Assembly (NCBI GenBank): GCA_019426215.1
Contig: CM033396.1
Span: 31,477,154 to 31,541,153, forward strand
Origin: Buddleja alternifolia
Lineage: Eukaryota > Streptophyta > Magnoliopsida > Lamiales > Scrophulariaceae
Direction of reading: 5' to 3'
DNA: 64,000 nucleotides
Positions 12,001 through 22,787 of the stretch are shown piece by piece (position 1 is the stretch's first letter; each line of letters opens with the position of its first letter). The notes beneath the pieces were generated by a model, which made no database searches, had not been told where the DNA came from, and saw only the letters and a program-made list of their open reading frames with translations. The position numbers were made by a program, and so were the translations under genes.

Positions 12001-12468
12001 ACCCCATCTGTAGTTTACGGGGGACCCGGTGCAGGCTTGTTACCCGAAAGTATGGTCCCGTCTGGAGTTGGGGCGGGCATATCAACAACCCACAGTGGCA
12101 TTCATTCAACAGGTTCATATGGTGGAGTCCACGGAGGATTCACGGTTGATGCAGCTGGGCAAATTATAAACCGTAGCGCTCATCCATACTCATATCACGC
12201 GGATGCAGCCTTAATTGAAAGGTATGCTGGTCAGCAACCTTCTTCAATAGGGCTAACTAGTTTGTACAGAGCATCAACATCATCTGTGGAAGGCTTTGCT
12301 GGCGTGCCGAATGCATCATCAGTTGGTGTCGGGGGTAGGGGTTCTGCTTCTGATCTTTATCAGTTTGCTGATTCCGTTGCGGAGAGTGAATCATATCCGG
12401 GCGCTGTTGCTCGTGGTGTTGGTGGTGTTCCAAGTACCCATCATTCGTCGTATTTATACCAAGTTTAG
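9031..12468 (+). CDS. FRI: FRIGIDA, FLC-activating scaffold protein
   Basis: Exons are 9031-9988, 11380-11552 and 11659-12468, all with GT-AG junctions in phase, giving 646 aa. An Ala/Pro-rich N-terminus is followed by a short coiled coil (SIGELKDLSAAILAFQQ) and the FRIGIDA domain (about residues 138-425), with LESLCKTMCSRGVRRYLS, KFYLQGKKAFTR, AWRKRLM and DARGLLLFVACFG. The domain ends across exon 3 with LLPGWQINEKIATLEKD. The tail is Gly/Ser/His-rich and low in complexity. In Arabidopsis, FRIGIDA (609 aa) is the nuclear scaffold of a complex that raises FLC expression and delays flowering until vernalisation. The three-exon layout and the sequence are nearer to FRI than to the FRL1-FRL4 paralogues. 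The frame is open throughout. The exon 1 frame reads on past the donor to a stop at 10059, which is intron read-through. Family is certain; orthology to FRI rather than a paralogue is likely. Confidence 0.87.
10630..10800 (+). mobile_element. possible SINE remnant in FRIGIDA intron 1
   Basis: TGGTCTCGCGG (10660-10670) resembles a tRNA A box and AGTTTGAACTCTG (10693-10705) resembles a B box, about 33 bp apart, followed by T-rich and A-rich DNA. This is the usual layout of a tRNA-derived SINE head. Both boxes are imperfect and no flanking duplication was found. Confidence 0.3.
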
Positions 12469-12994
12469 CGTCTTGTGGATGTTCTGGCATTTGTTGTGTC
12501 CTAGATTGTCACTACTTAGAGTGCTATTATTGTTGTTTTTTTCTTTTAGCCTTTTGATAATTACTTGAAAGGGGAGATCTGAGGCAGGCTCACAACTAAA
12601 TTGCTTTTCTGGATATTATGTAGTTAATGGGTAGCTGTTGTACACAAAGGCAAATCAGATACTTTCTGCTTTTGTAGATTCTAAACATGACATAGGGCGC
12701 AAGCTGATATTTTGCTTTGATCACATTGGCTGTTCAGTTTCTTTTCAGAAAATTTCGTTTTCTTCGATTTACCCAATGTCCTACCATAGTCTTTCAAGAA
12801 TGTATACATTTCACAAGGGTATTTTATTTTGGATACAATTAGCCGTGAAGATGAGTTCGTAAAAGCACGTCGCCTTTGTGTGTATTACTGATTGACGGCA
12901 ATCGACTTGTAATGTTCGTTCAGTATCATCAGAATTATTTTCCAGTTTGGTTGTGGTGGTCTGCAGTGACCAAGTGGGTTATACGTCTCAATAA

Positions 12995-13106
12995 CCATCA
13001 CAAATTTCATTTGACTAAACTTTTGTATTTTCGAATATTTTGGTTACATACCATCACAAATTTCATTTGACTAAACTTTTGTATTTTTGAATATTTTGGT
13101 TACATG
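12995..13106. repeat. 56-bp tandem duplication
   Basis: Unit 12995-13050 is repeated at 13051-13106 with very few differences (one C/T change in the run after TTTTGTATTTT, and a changed last base). It lies about 530 bp after the FRIGIDA stop codon, in non-coding DNA. It looks like a recent slippage or unequal-exchange event. Confidence 0.85.
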
Positions 13107-13942
13107 GTACATGTATGAATATCAAATACGAATGATTTACAACTAAAAAGCAACTATTTTAACCAGTTAACCAACTACTATATAAGTAGAGAAAAAGTCC
13201 ACATTTAGTAAAAGTAGAACCGAAGAAATCTTGAGGCTGCAATTTGAAAAAGAAATTTTGGACATGTCTTGATGTTTTATTTTTAAGTAAAAGAAACTTG
13301 AAGGAGAAAAAGCAACATAAAGTCTTCCAATTACGTTTGGATAGAGAAATCAAGAGTTGATTCTACTCGAACAGTATTATAAGCACTAGAACTACTTTCC
13401 CAAATTCCCCCAACCACAAAATAGAAGCCTTTCGAACTTCTCATTGGCAAATAAGTTGAATACAGTCAAACCAACTTAAAAAGTTCACGGTAATATAGTT
13501 CATAGTTTTGCAAGGAGCTTGTTAAAAAAAGATTCAGAGTGCGTGAAACATAAAACACGACCAGGAAATTCAAACAGTAGGATTTTGTCCGAATTTGACT
13601 AACATCCCCAATGAGATTTTAAATTTATACCCATTTTCAACGAGAACTAGGAAGAATTCGATTAGCACAGGAAAAAATTGTTGTGCGATGACCTAATAAT
13701 ACAAAAAAGTGTTCTCAAATATTTTCACAGGCCACAGCAAAAGCTCTCTCAACTACACTGGTAACAGGTCTTGCTCTCCTTCACCGTCCATTTTGTAACA
13801 ACTCCCGTATCAGGAAATGAAACAACATTACACATACTACAGACCGTTGAATTTCCATGATATCGAGCGGGCGACAAACAGTTTTTTGTGGGCTTGATTC
13901 AAGATGCACGATGATAAGCAATGCACATTGACATGGCCCAGT

Positions 13943-16900
13943 CTATTCCTGAAATAAGTAATGGGAGCAAACAAACATGATGTTAGGTCGATATGTTAAA
14001 AGATCTGAAAGAGTGGAACAAAAATTTCATAATGCATAGACCTTGAGATTCATCCAGAAAATAGTGGAAACACACCAAGCTCAGAACACAAAGAGCAATA
14101 ACAAAATCACAAATAAAGAAAAAAAAGTTATGGACTTTTTAACTTTTAATTGTATTTAATAGGGCTCTATGGTTGGCTTAGAATGGCATGCAATTCTAGA
14201 AGGTCATGTGGAGAGGAAACTACCAATTGAATATGAGAAAAATTAGAAATTAATCAGAACATCCCGAATTCTGGTTTTTTCTTCTTTTAGGAGACTTGTT
14301 TAACAAAATTACAATAATGCATTCACAAAACTCATTTTGCACGTATGTGATTTCTGCAGCATATATTAATAAAAAGCAAATCTTAGTTGATCAGAGTTTG
14401 TCCACCGAGGCAATAACAGAAATGCAGCCAGATCAAACTACCAGACTTCGCACAAAAAATATTAAATCTTATTAATATGATAACAGTGAGCAATATAAAT
14501 ACCTCATCCATTTCTGCAGGCCCATCATTTTTTTGCTCAGATTCACCGCCTTTTGTTTCATCATCATTTGCTTCCCTTTCATCAGTAACCATGTTATCTT
14601 GTTTAACACTTTCACTTTTAGGAGTAGTGTCACTATCATTAATACTGAAATCTGCTGGAAGCTGGCCTGATTTGAGTGCCTGTAAATAATACAAACAGAT
14701 CGTAAAATAATCAAATAGTATTTTTCAAATAGCAAAAATAGGGCACAGAACATGAAATGAACACGGATTTATTGAGAAAAATGAAATTTTGGATTATGCT
14801 TTATGTAGCAGGAGATACCTGTTTCCATAAATCAAAATTTGCAATAATGTTCATTATGATTGCAAGGTGAGATTACCTGTTCAAGCCTTGCCACCTCCTC
14901 AAGGGTTTGTGAATTCACAATGGCAGCCTGCATGGTTGTAACAGATATTCAAGAAGGTGATAGCAGTAAAATAAAGCGAGACAGAACTCAAATAAGTTAA
15001 AAAGGACATAGCAGTGAAAGTGAAAAAATAATTAGAGAATAATTGGCTTGGGAAGAAGGCAAAAGAATGTCCAACATGTTCTTCCCTTTTCTCAAGACCC
15101 AAAACATAAAATAAACCTTCTATCCTACGGTTCTCCTATATCATTTCTGCTACTTATTTCTTTTCATTTTTGCCCAAGAAAAAGAGAGTATAGACATTGG
15201 CTTACTCCACCCCCACCCCCTCCATTTTGCTATACATACACACTGGATCTTCTTTTCCACCTGTGTTCAATTTTTTCAAATTTCAGTCACCCAAAAACTT
15301 TTCCGGAATGGAATTGGCTTAATAATGGAAAATGTCTCCTCTTCTTACAATTGGCAATTTGCTAAACTTAATATTCTGAATTACAGCCAGTATCAGGCTT
15401 TTCAAGTTTATCCTAAAAGTGTAATGATAAAAATCGAAACAAAAGAACATGCATTTACCTTAATTGCTAAAATTTGCTCAGGTGTAGGAGCAGCCGGTGC
15501 AGTTGTTTGTTCCTCCTTTGTAACATCTTGTGTACTAGGAATCTCACCAGGTACAAAGGTCTTTGCAGATTCTCTTTTAGCCTCTTCTTCAGCTTCTTCT
15601 GATGCAAATAACTTATTGGCTTCAATTCGCTCCTATTATCATTTGGAAACAGCAGACAATCGCAAAATACAACATGATTCTCAAAGGAAAAAAATAGTAT
15701 AGTTAATTCGAAGTAACTAAAAAAGATAAAACCAAATGGGGTATATATCAAGGAGACTGATAGCAGATAATAACTGAAAATTAGCGCAACAAAGGAATTT
15801 ACGGTGACATCAAAATTTCCATGTGCTACAGAAAAGAGATGAAATGCAGCACAAATATTCAATTTATACTCTATATTGGCACCTTAAATTTAAAGCAATG
15901 ACAAAAATGAGCTGCCATGTAGGGCATAATATCACTGCAGCCGACAAACTCATAGAACTAAAGAGATAGTCAGTGCTCTAATGACTCGGTGTAAGAAATC
16001 TTATAGCAATAAAAGAACACACTGCAAAAGCCAGACACAGATAAACCACAAAAACTGTTAAGTTCATTAAGTGCAGCATCTGATCAGCAACAAAGTCCAT
16101 CTGAGAGTAGCAAACACATCAAGTTTTACATGTAAAACATCTAAGGTAACTTGGACTTGTATATAAGCGTACAGAGACTACATGGTTCATAAGGGTACTA
16201 ACACAATCATGTAACATAAAAAGAATTGTAGTTATCTCGCAACTCAAATACACAGGATCATCCATCTGATGCCGGGTGATCAAAGAAACACTACATATTC
16301 TCATATGCATAGGAAGACACTACATCCCAAGAAAAATGTTCAAATTTAGAGTATACACATATAAAAGCCTATTCGTACAGACATACATATCAATATGAAG
16401 ATTCGAAAATCTTTAGCGATGGATTCCACAAAATAAGTTTTACCTATTTGGATAATGAGTACGCAATATCGAACCCTCAGCATACAAAAGCCACAAACTC
16501 TGAAACCTATAGACATTAATTGATAAGCAAATATTTCTATTTCCAATAATAAAATCGTTCAACATAGACACTCAATTTATTGGTTATTGAGTGGAATGAT
16601 AGGCATCCAATTTGTGAATGGAGAAACCACATCCGCCCCTTAGTTTCTTTTAGTATCTTAATCTGCAGTCAATTTTTATGCATAGGCCCTTGTTGGCTGC
16701 TCTAGTTAATAATTTCTCCCACCCATAACTGAAAAGTAATACCCACATTGAAGCTTTTGGAGTATACAGACCGAAACAAAATTAAACAATGTGCATCGGA
16801 AGTCAGAGATTGACTTTGAGCTATTCAGAGAAAATGCATTAATAAAAAAACATTGGTACCATTTTGCAACACTTCAATTAAAGCTTAAGGCCTAAGAAAA

Positions 16901-17901
16901 CAGGACTTAGATACTAACCTTTTGTTTGACTTTCCTGAAATCAAGCACCCGCAGAGACTTCAACTTGTGGATGACATACATACGGTAATTGGGTTTCTTG
17001 GTAATATTATTATCAAGCAGACTAAGGAACTGCAGCTTTGAGAGTGATGCAAGAGGATCGATTTCAACCAGGTTAGTTAACCTATTGTTAGTAAGTACCA
17101 AGGTGTGCAGTTTGGGCAAAAATTCTGCAATTATTCCAACAAAATAACTAGTTATGAAAAGTGGAATCTCCAAAGAAACATTAATTCTTTTTCAAGGTGA
17201 TGAGAAAATAAAAATAGTACCTCCAAGGTTGGGATTGATACGGGTAATTCTGTTGTTGTTCAACAACAAAGTGCCTAAACGATTCAAATTGGGAAAATTT
17301 TCCAACTTCACAATCTCATTGTCAGATAAATCAATGGTGTCAAATTGGTCCTGTAATTCACAATTAACAATAAAATAAAATTAAGAATTTTTCAAAATAC
17401 TAACTCAATATTCCAAACATTATCCAGTAAAAACAGTATATAGAATAAAAAATGCCACAAAAAAAAGGACTGCCAAAACCAAATTTTCAGTGAGACGCAA
17501 GGGATCAAAATTTCGCACACAAAAAAAAAAAAAGATGGCTGCCAAAAGAGTATGTAAAAACTGAAACTATTAAGAAAAAAAGAGAAAAAAAAAACAAACA
17601 AACAGTTCACCTCTGTAGCACCAACATTCTCTATGACGGCAATTTTGTTCCCTGTGCGCAATAAAATACAGAAAAATGAACAACAAATATATATAACACA
17701 TAATCAGAATACAATTCAAAATTCTTGCAAACAATAATGTGATGGATATATATTATAGAGTAAGCTTGCACATAAATTAGAAATGATGTTAGGGTTACAG
17801 AAAAAAAAAAAAAAAAAACCTCGGAGATCTAGTTCTCGCTCGCGAATAGCATTGAAAAAGTGAGGGCTTTTCCAAATCAAATCCGCCGTTAACCTCACCA
17901 T
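13943..17901 (-). CDS. U2A': U2 small nuclear ribonucleoprotein A'
   Basis: Exons, in coding order: 17901-17820, 17651-17611, 17350-17221, 17124-16919, 15632-15459, 14927-14877, 14679-14503 and 13948-13943, in phase, giving 288 aa. The protein starts MVRLTADLIWKSPHFFNA, typical of plant U2A'. Leucine-rich repeats follow (DTIDLSDNEIVKLENFP, LGTLLLNNNRITRI, LHTLVLTNNRLTNL, LQFLSLLDNNITK), then the LRR cap (YRMYVIHKLKSLRVLDF). U2A' binds U2B'' and stem-loop IV of U2 snRNA and acts in branch-site recognition. The C-terminal part is charged and ends AEMDEE. The last coding exon is only two codons (GAA TAG) after a good acceptor (TTATTTCAG). Intron 1 begins with GT followed directly by a long T run, an unusual donor. 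The protein is somewhat longer than the ~250 aa usual for the family, because of its acidic tail. Confidence 0.94.
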
Positions 17902-18801
17902 TTCTTCCTCCTCCTACTTTCTCTTTCACCGATTCTTTATCTTCTCTCCTATTAGATTGATTTTTCTCTTGTTTGAATTGAAAGAAGAAAAATAGCAGCT
18001 GCAAAACCCTAATTTGGGGGGAGGTTTTACACTTTTACTGTAAGATGAGCACCGAGACTATTAGGTAGAATTATAAAACAGCCTCCAAAGTTTGAAGAAA
18101 TTCCACAGACACCCCCACTTCCCGTCCAGACGGACCTACGCAAAATAGCAAATAGACAAGAAGAACCCTGGTCAACCCTTGATTTTATTATGGAAATATT
18201 GGGGTAATTCTATGACACAGTTCAATTGTTCGAGTGTGTATTTTGTATTTTTTTTTTATATATAATTGTGTATGGAGAGTCGGAGACTGCATACAATATA
18301 TTTTAATGTGTATGAGAGATAGACACTAGGACCATTAAATTTGGCCTAACATAGATTTTTCCAAAATATTGGATTCAATTGCTGGTCAAGTACTCTCTTC
18401 AACACAAAAAAATTAGTTACGGTCAAATTGGATGGGATGCTAGTTTTAATTTTTTATTTTTTTTAGAAAAAGTAAGAAAATTTATTTTTTAAATGAGTAA
18501 ATACATGATAAAGGAAGTGTGTTTGGATGATTTTTTTGTTTTTGTTTTTTTTTATATATATATAGAAAAAAGTGTAAAAATTAGGTTTGATGTAATATGT
18601 TTTTAAGAAAATTTAGGTATATTTAAGTTAAATTCATACATTCAAAAATATACAAAGTGGATCTTATTTCGTAGTTTACGTCATTTCTGACCAAGATATA
18701 TGAATATTTTGATGATTATGTTAAGATATTCGTGGATAAAAGCAATTTAATTGTTGGATAAACTGTTTAGTCATGAATAGTGAAAGACTCTGTTTGGGTG
18801 T

Positions 18802-20220
18802 TGATAGGTGTGAGATTTACATGTTTTAAAGCCTCATATTTATGTTATTTACATTGATTTATGCATGATTTATGACACATATACTTGTAATTTGTGTGCT
18901 TATTGAGTAAAGGTGAAAAATCAGTGCAATTGAGGAAAACTGGACGGAAATACAGAATTTCAGAGTACTTAGAGACTGAGTTAGACAAATGTTTCTTCTA
19001 CAAAGTTGTAGAACTATGTCTTACCTTCATGTGGCAGCTTGAATCACCTAAATCGGAGCTCTGGGGAAAAATTTATGAAAGAAACAATATCGCTGCGCAG
19101 AAGAGAAAGTGCTACTGCATCCAACGTACAAACATTGGACATGTAACGTTCGAACGTTGGCCCAGTCAATGCCCAGTCAAACAATTTTTGTCACGTCACA
19201 ACGTTCGAACGTTGGGTAGGTAACGTACGGACGTTGAGGTCGGCTGGACGAATTTTGGCAAGTTTTGATACCTAATTCAACTAGGAGACTTGGGGGATCC
19301 TCTTCTATAAATACCTCCTCTTATGACAGCCAAAGGGTTGGAAATTTTCAGCTTTGGAAGAGAGTTGGATCCAAGAAACGAGCAAGACGAAAAGAACGAC
19401 GATTCTACACGAATTCATCAATTCGTAATAGGGAGAATTTTATTTTCTAGATTATTTGTCTATGAATAATTCTACGACTTTAGTTGTTTTTCCAATTATG
19501 AGTATGAACTAATTTCCTTTAACTAGGGCCATGTGAATGCCAATTTTATGAGTTTATATATATGAATTGATTGTTCGTCTTAATTCTAGCATTGCTTTGT
19601 ATATTGATTTTGTGCGTTTATTCCAATCGTATGCCTGATCAACATATGCTTGCTAATTAGCCTAGTTTATGATTCGGGAGAATATAAATTAGGGTTCAAA
19701 GAAATTATCACATCATCCGAAAAACATGAGGAATTGCTCCTAGGGATAGGTATAGATTCCCGGGTGCTGTTAGCCGGATTTATCCGGGGAAATTCTAAAA
19801 CGTGAATGCATAGCAAATGATTTGAGTCTCGGATAGAAATATTTAGAGAACCGTCACGTAGTTATAGGATTATTACAGCCGAGACATTGAGTAATAATTA
19901 TTTAAGGTTTTTTCCACCAAAGCAATATTAGTCTAATAAGTCGAAGAACAATTCATATATATTAACAAGTAAATACGGCTGAAGCATGTGCCTTAGTTAT
20001 TTTATCTCATAAGAATCTCAATCTCATTTTCTAGCCTGTTTCCGAATTTTATTTACTTTTAATACAATCGTAGTAAATTAATTTAATTTCAATTGCTTTA
20101 AATTCTGTCAATCTAAAATACGAGTCTCTGTGGGTTCGACATCCCGGACTTAAAATCCATTTTATTACTACACACGACCAGTCCACTTGCTGTGCAAACA
20201 CGTAAGGATTTTTCGTGTCA
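18802..20220 (+). mobile_element. solo LTR, probably Gypsy-type
   Basis: A 1419-bp unit begins TGATAGGTGTGAG and ends TTTCGTGTCA, with TGA/TCA termini. The pentamer GGTGT flanks it exactly at 18797-18801 and 20221-20225, a perfect 5-bp target-site duplication. A TATA box (TATAAATA, 19306-19313) lies in the middle, giving the orientation. No internal coding region or second LTR adjoins it, so it is a solo LTR left by recombination. The region before the TATA box contains two copies of the palindrome AACGTTCGAACGTT. Confidence 0.88.
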
Positions 20221-20697
20221 GGTGTGTTTTTATTTCATTTTCAACCGTCATTTTCTAAAACGTATGAGAAAATGAATTTTTTAATTTTTGTATGAAAATG
20301 ACGGCATGTTTGGTTGTGCTTCCGAAAATAGTTGAAATTGATGATGTGTGAAATGATTGAGCTAGTTAAAAGTAATAATTATGTATATAATATAGATAAA
20401 ATAATAGATAATAGTATATTGATTAAATATACTTGTAAGTGAAAATGACAAAAATTAACCCAAAGAAAAGTATTAAAATATTCAAAATGGGTTTTAAAAT
20501 GTGCACAAGCCTATAAAGGTTAATACGATGTATTTTATTTCACTTAGGCCTGGCAATGGACAGATTTTACCCAAACCCAGACCCATATGAACATTTTATT
20601 TGGGTCTAGACCCAAAATTATACCTAGACCCAGACCCAAACCTACCCAAAATATAAGCTCAAAATTCCAAACCCCAAACCCAAATTATTACATTATA

Positions 20698-20935
20698 GGG
20701 AAAATTACACTCACATCCCCTCAATAATGGGATAATTATACAAATCTCCCTTCACTAATTGACAATGTCTATTTGTAATGTTTATAGGGGGTGCAATTGT
20801 AAAAATTATTACACACACAGGGGATGCAATTGTAAGAAATCTTTAACATGAGGAGGTGTGTTTGTAATTATCAATTAGTGAGGGGAGGTTTGTGTAATTA
20901 TCACATTATTGAGGGGGTGTTAGTGTAATTTTTCC
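20698..20935. mobile_element. 238-bp palindromic MITE, nested
   Basis: The element starts GGGAAAATTACACTCAC and its end reads, on the other strand, GGAAAAATTACACTAAC; the inverted arms extend about 70 bp. It is flanked by a perfect 9-bp duplication, TACATTATA (20689-20697 and 20936-20944), which fits Mutator-type insertion. It sits inside the larger TIR element at 20545-22142 and is therefore younger than it. Confidence 0.88.
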
Positions 20936-21027
20936 TACATTATATACTCTCTAGTCTCTCTCTCCTCAAACCCTAATGCCACCAAAACTTGCAGTACATA
21001 TTTTATTACAAGGAATAGATATGGAGT

Positions 21028-21028
<1 letters not shown>

Positions 21029-21072
<44 letters not shown>

Positions 21073-21900
21073 CAGAAAATAGAACCATATTATTACATTA
21101 TATATCCACCTTCTTCACTCCTTAGTAGCCGGTAGCCGGCAGCCGCTCCTCCACTAGTCGCCGGTCGCCGCTTATCCTACACCACCGTTGCCCCCTCTTT
21201 CCATGTCGTTGCTGCCTCTTCCTTACCCTCTCTCCGGCACCGCCCCTCTCTCTTCTCCTCCGCCTATCGCTGACGCCACCCTTCCCTCTCCCCGTTTTTT
21301 ATTTTCAGATCTTTTGTTTATATATTTGATATTATATATACTATATATATATATATATATATATGCAAAAATATACATACTGGAATATGATTTTATAATA
21401 TATATATATATATTAAGATTTCATATTTAATATGAAATATATAATATCTTTTACATATTTCTATTCTAATATACTAAGTATTTATATTCAGTATAATTTA
21501 TGCACATTTTTTTTCTAATATTATATGTATGTATATATATATATATTAAGATTTCAAATTTAATATTATATATATAAATATCTTTTACATATTTCTATTC
21601 TAATACTAAATGTTTATATTCAATATAATTTTTGCATATTTTTTTTCTAAAATTAAATATATATATTAAGATTTCAGATTTAATATTATATATATAAATA
21701 TTTCTATTCTAATACTAAGTATTTATACTCAGTTTAATTTTTGCCCATTGTTTTTTCTAATATTAAATATATATATATATATATTAAGATTTCAGATTTA
21801 ATATTATATATATATAAATATCTTTTACATATTATATATGTGTATATATATATATATTCAAAGTACATTTCTACAACATATATTTAAATATTTACTTATA
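21029..21900. repeat. TA microsatellites and ~110-bp AT-rich tandem units
   Basis: A long (TA)n tract lies at about 21029-21067. Further on, a unit containing ATATTAAGATTTCAGATTTAATATTATATATA and TATTTCTATTCTAATACTAAGTATTTATA recurs at least four times between about 21400 and 21840, forming a diverged tandem array inside the TIR element. Confidence 0.7.
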
Positions 21901-22787
21901 TAAAAAAAATTATTAAATATAAAAAAAAAATATAATTATAAAAGAAAGTAAGACAAAATAGACTGGGTCTAGGCATAGACCCAGACCCATACAGACCCAA
22001 AGTTTTGGGTCTAGACCTAGATCCAAAACTCAGACCTAGACCCAAAACTTAGGGTCTGAGTCTAGGCCTAAAACTTTGGGTCTTGGTCTGGGTCTAGACC
22101 CAAATTTTTGGGTCTGGGTAAGGCCTGCCCATTGTCCGGCCAAATTCGACTATATCACCACAATTATTGATGAAAAAAATGGATTTTTAAAAGGAGATGT
22201 GAGAGAAAGAAAAAGAGGAGTATGAATTGATAAAGTAAAAGATAGATATTGGAAAATGTGAAAGTGGAAATGAAAATAAGTGTATTTTCGATTAAAAATG
22301 ATGCAAACTGTGTATTTTTATTTTCAAATGAGAATGAAAATAATAATTTGGATCCGAAAACACAGACAAACACAGCCTAAAATTTCCAACTTTTGGTAAA
22401 ATCGGAGAGAAATGCCACATAAATTAATTTTTCAAGGAAATTTTGGATTTATTTAGGGAAATTGTATGTAACATTTCTTTGAAATATTTTTTGTAAATGC
22501 CAAAATTTCTGAAAAAATTGAGAAATGAAAAACGGCACGCCATCCAATCTAGGTCGTACTAGTCTAGTATTCTATTAGTATATGAGAATTTTGCTGATCA
22601 AATGTAGTATATATATATATATATTAATACAAAATTAACAATATATATTAATTAAAAAATAATTTTTTCTGAGTTCGACTCAACTCAACTCAACTCAGGC
22701 TCGAGCTCGAACTCAATTTCTCAGGCTCGTCGAGCTTGAGCTCGAAACGAAAAATTTGGCCAGGCTCGGCTCGTGGGCACCACTATT

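Larger units (their letters stand above)
20545..22142. mobile_element. TIR element with GGGTCTAGACCC-rich ends
   Basis: The left end (TAGGCCTGGCAATGGACAG) pairs with the reverse complement of the right end (TGGCCGGACAATGGGCAG). Both ends then run into repeated ACCCAGACCC / GGGTCTGGGT motifs. The interior is mostly TA-rich simple sequence, with no coding capacity. Flanks ATTTCACT and AATTCGAC agree at only 4 of 8 places, so any duplication has decayed. The ends suggest the hAT superfamily. Confidence 0.6.

Noticed and set aside
15325..15702. 125-codon plus-strand frame
   Set aside because: It is antisense to U2A' exon 5 and its flanking introns and has no recognisable protein features.
19145..19250. 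Operator or riboswitch made of AACGTTCGAACGTT repeats
   Set aside because: They lie in the upstream half of a solo LTR, so they are more likely retroelement promoter motifs; no riboswitch fold is evident.
20698..20935. microRNA precursor hairpin
   Set aside because: A perfect 9-bp target duplication and relatives elsewhere in the window identify it as a MITE.
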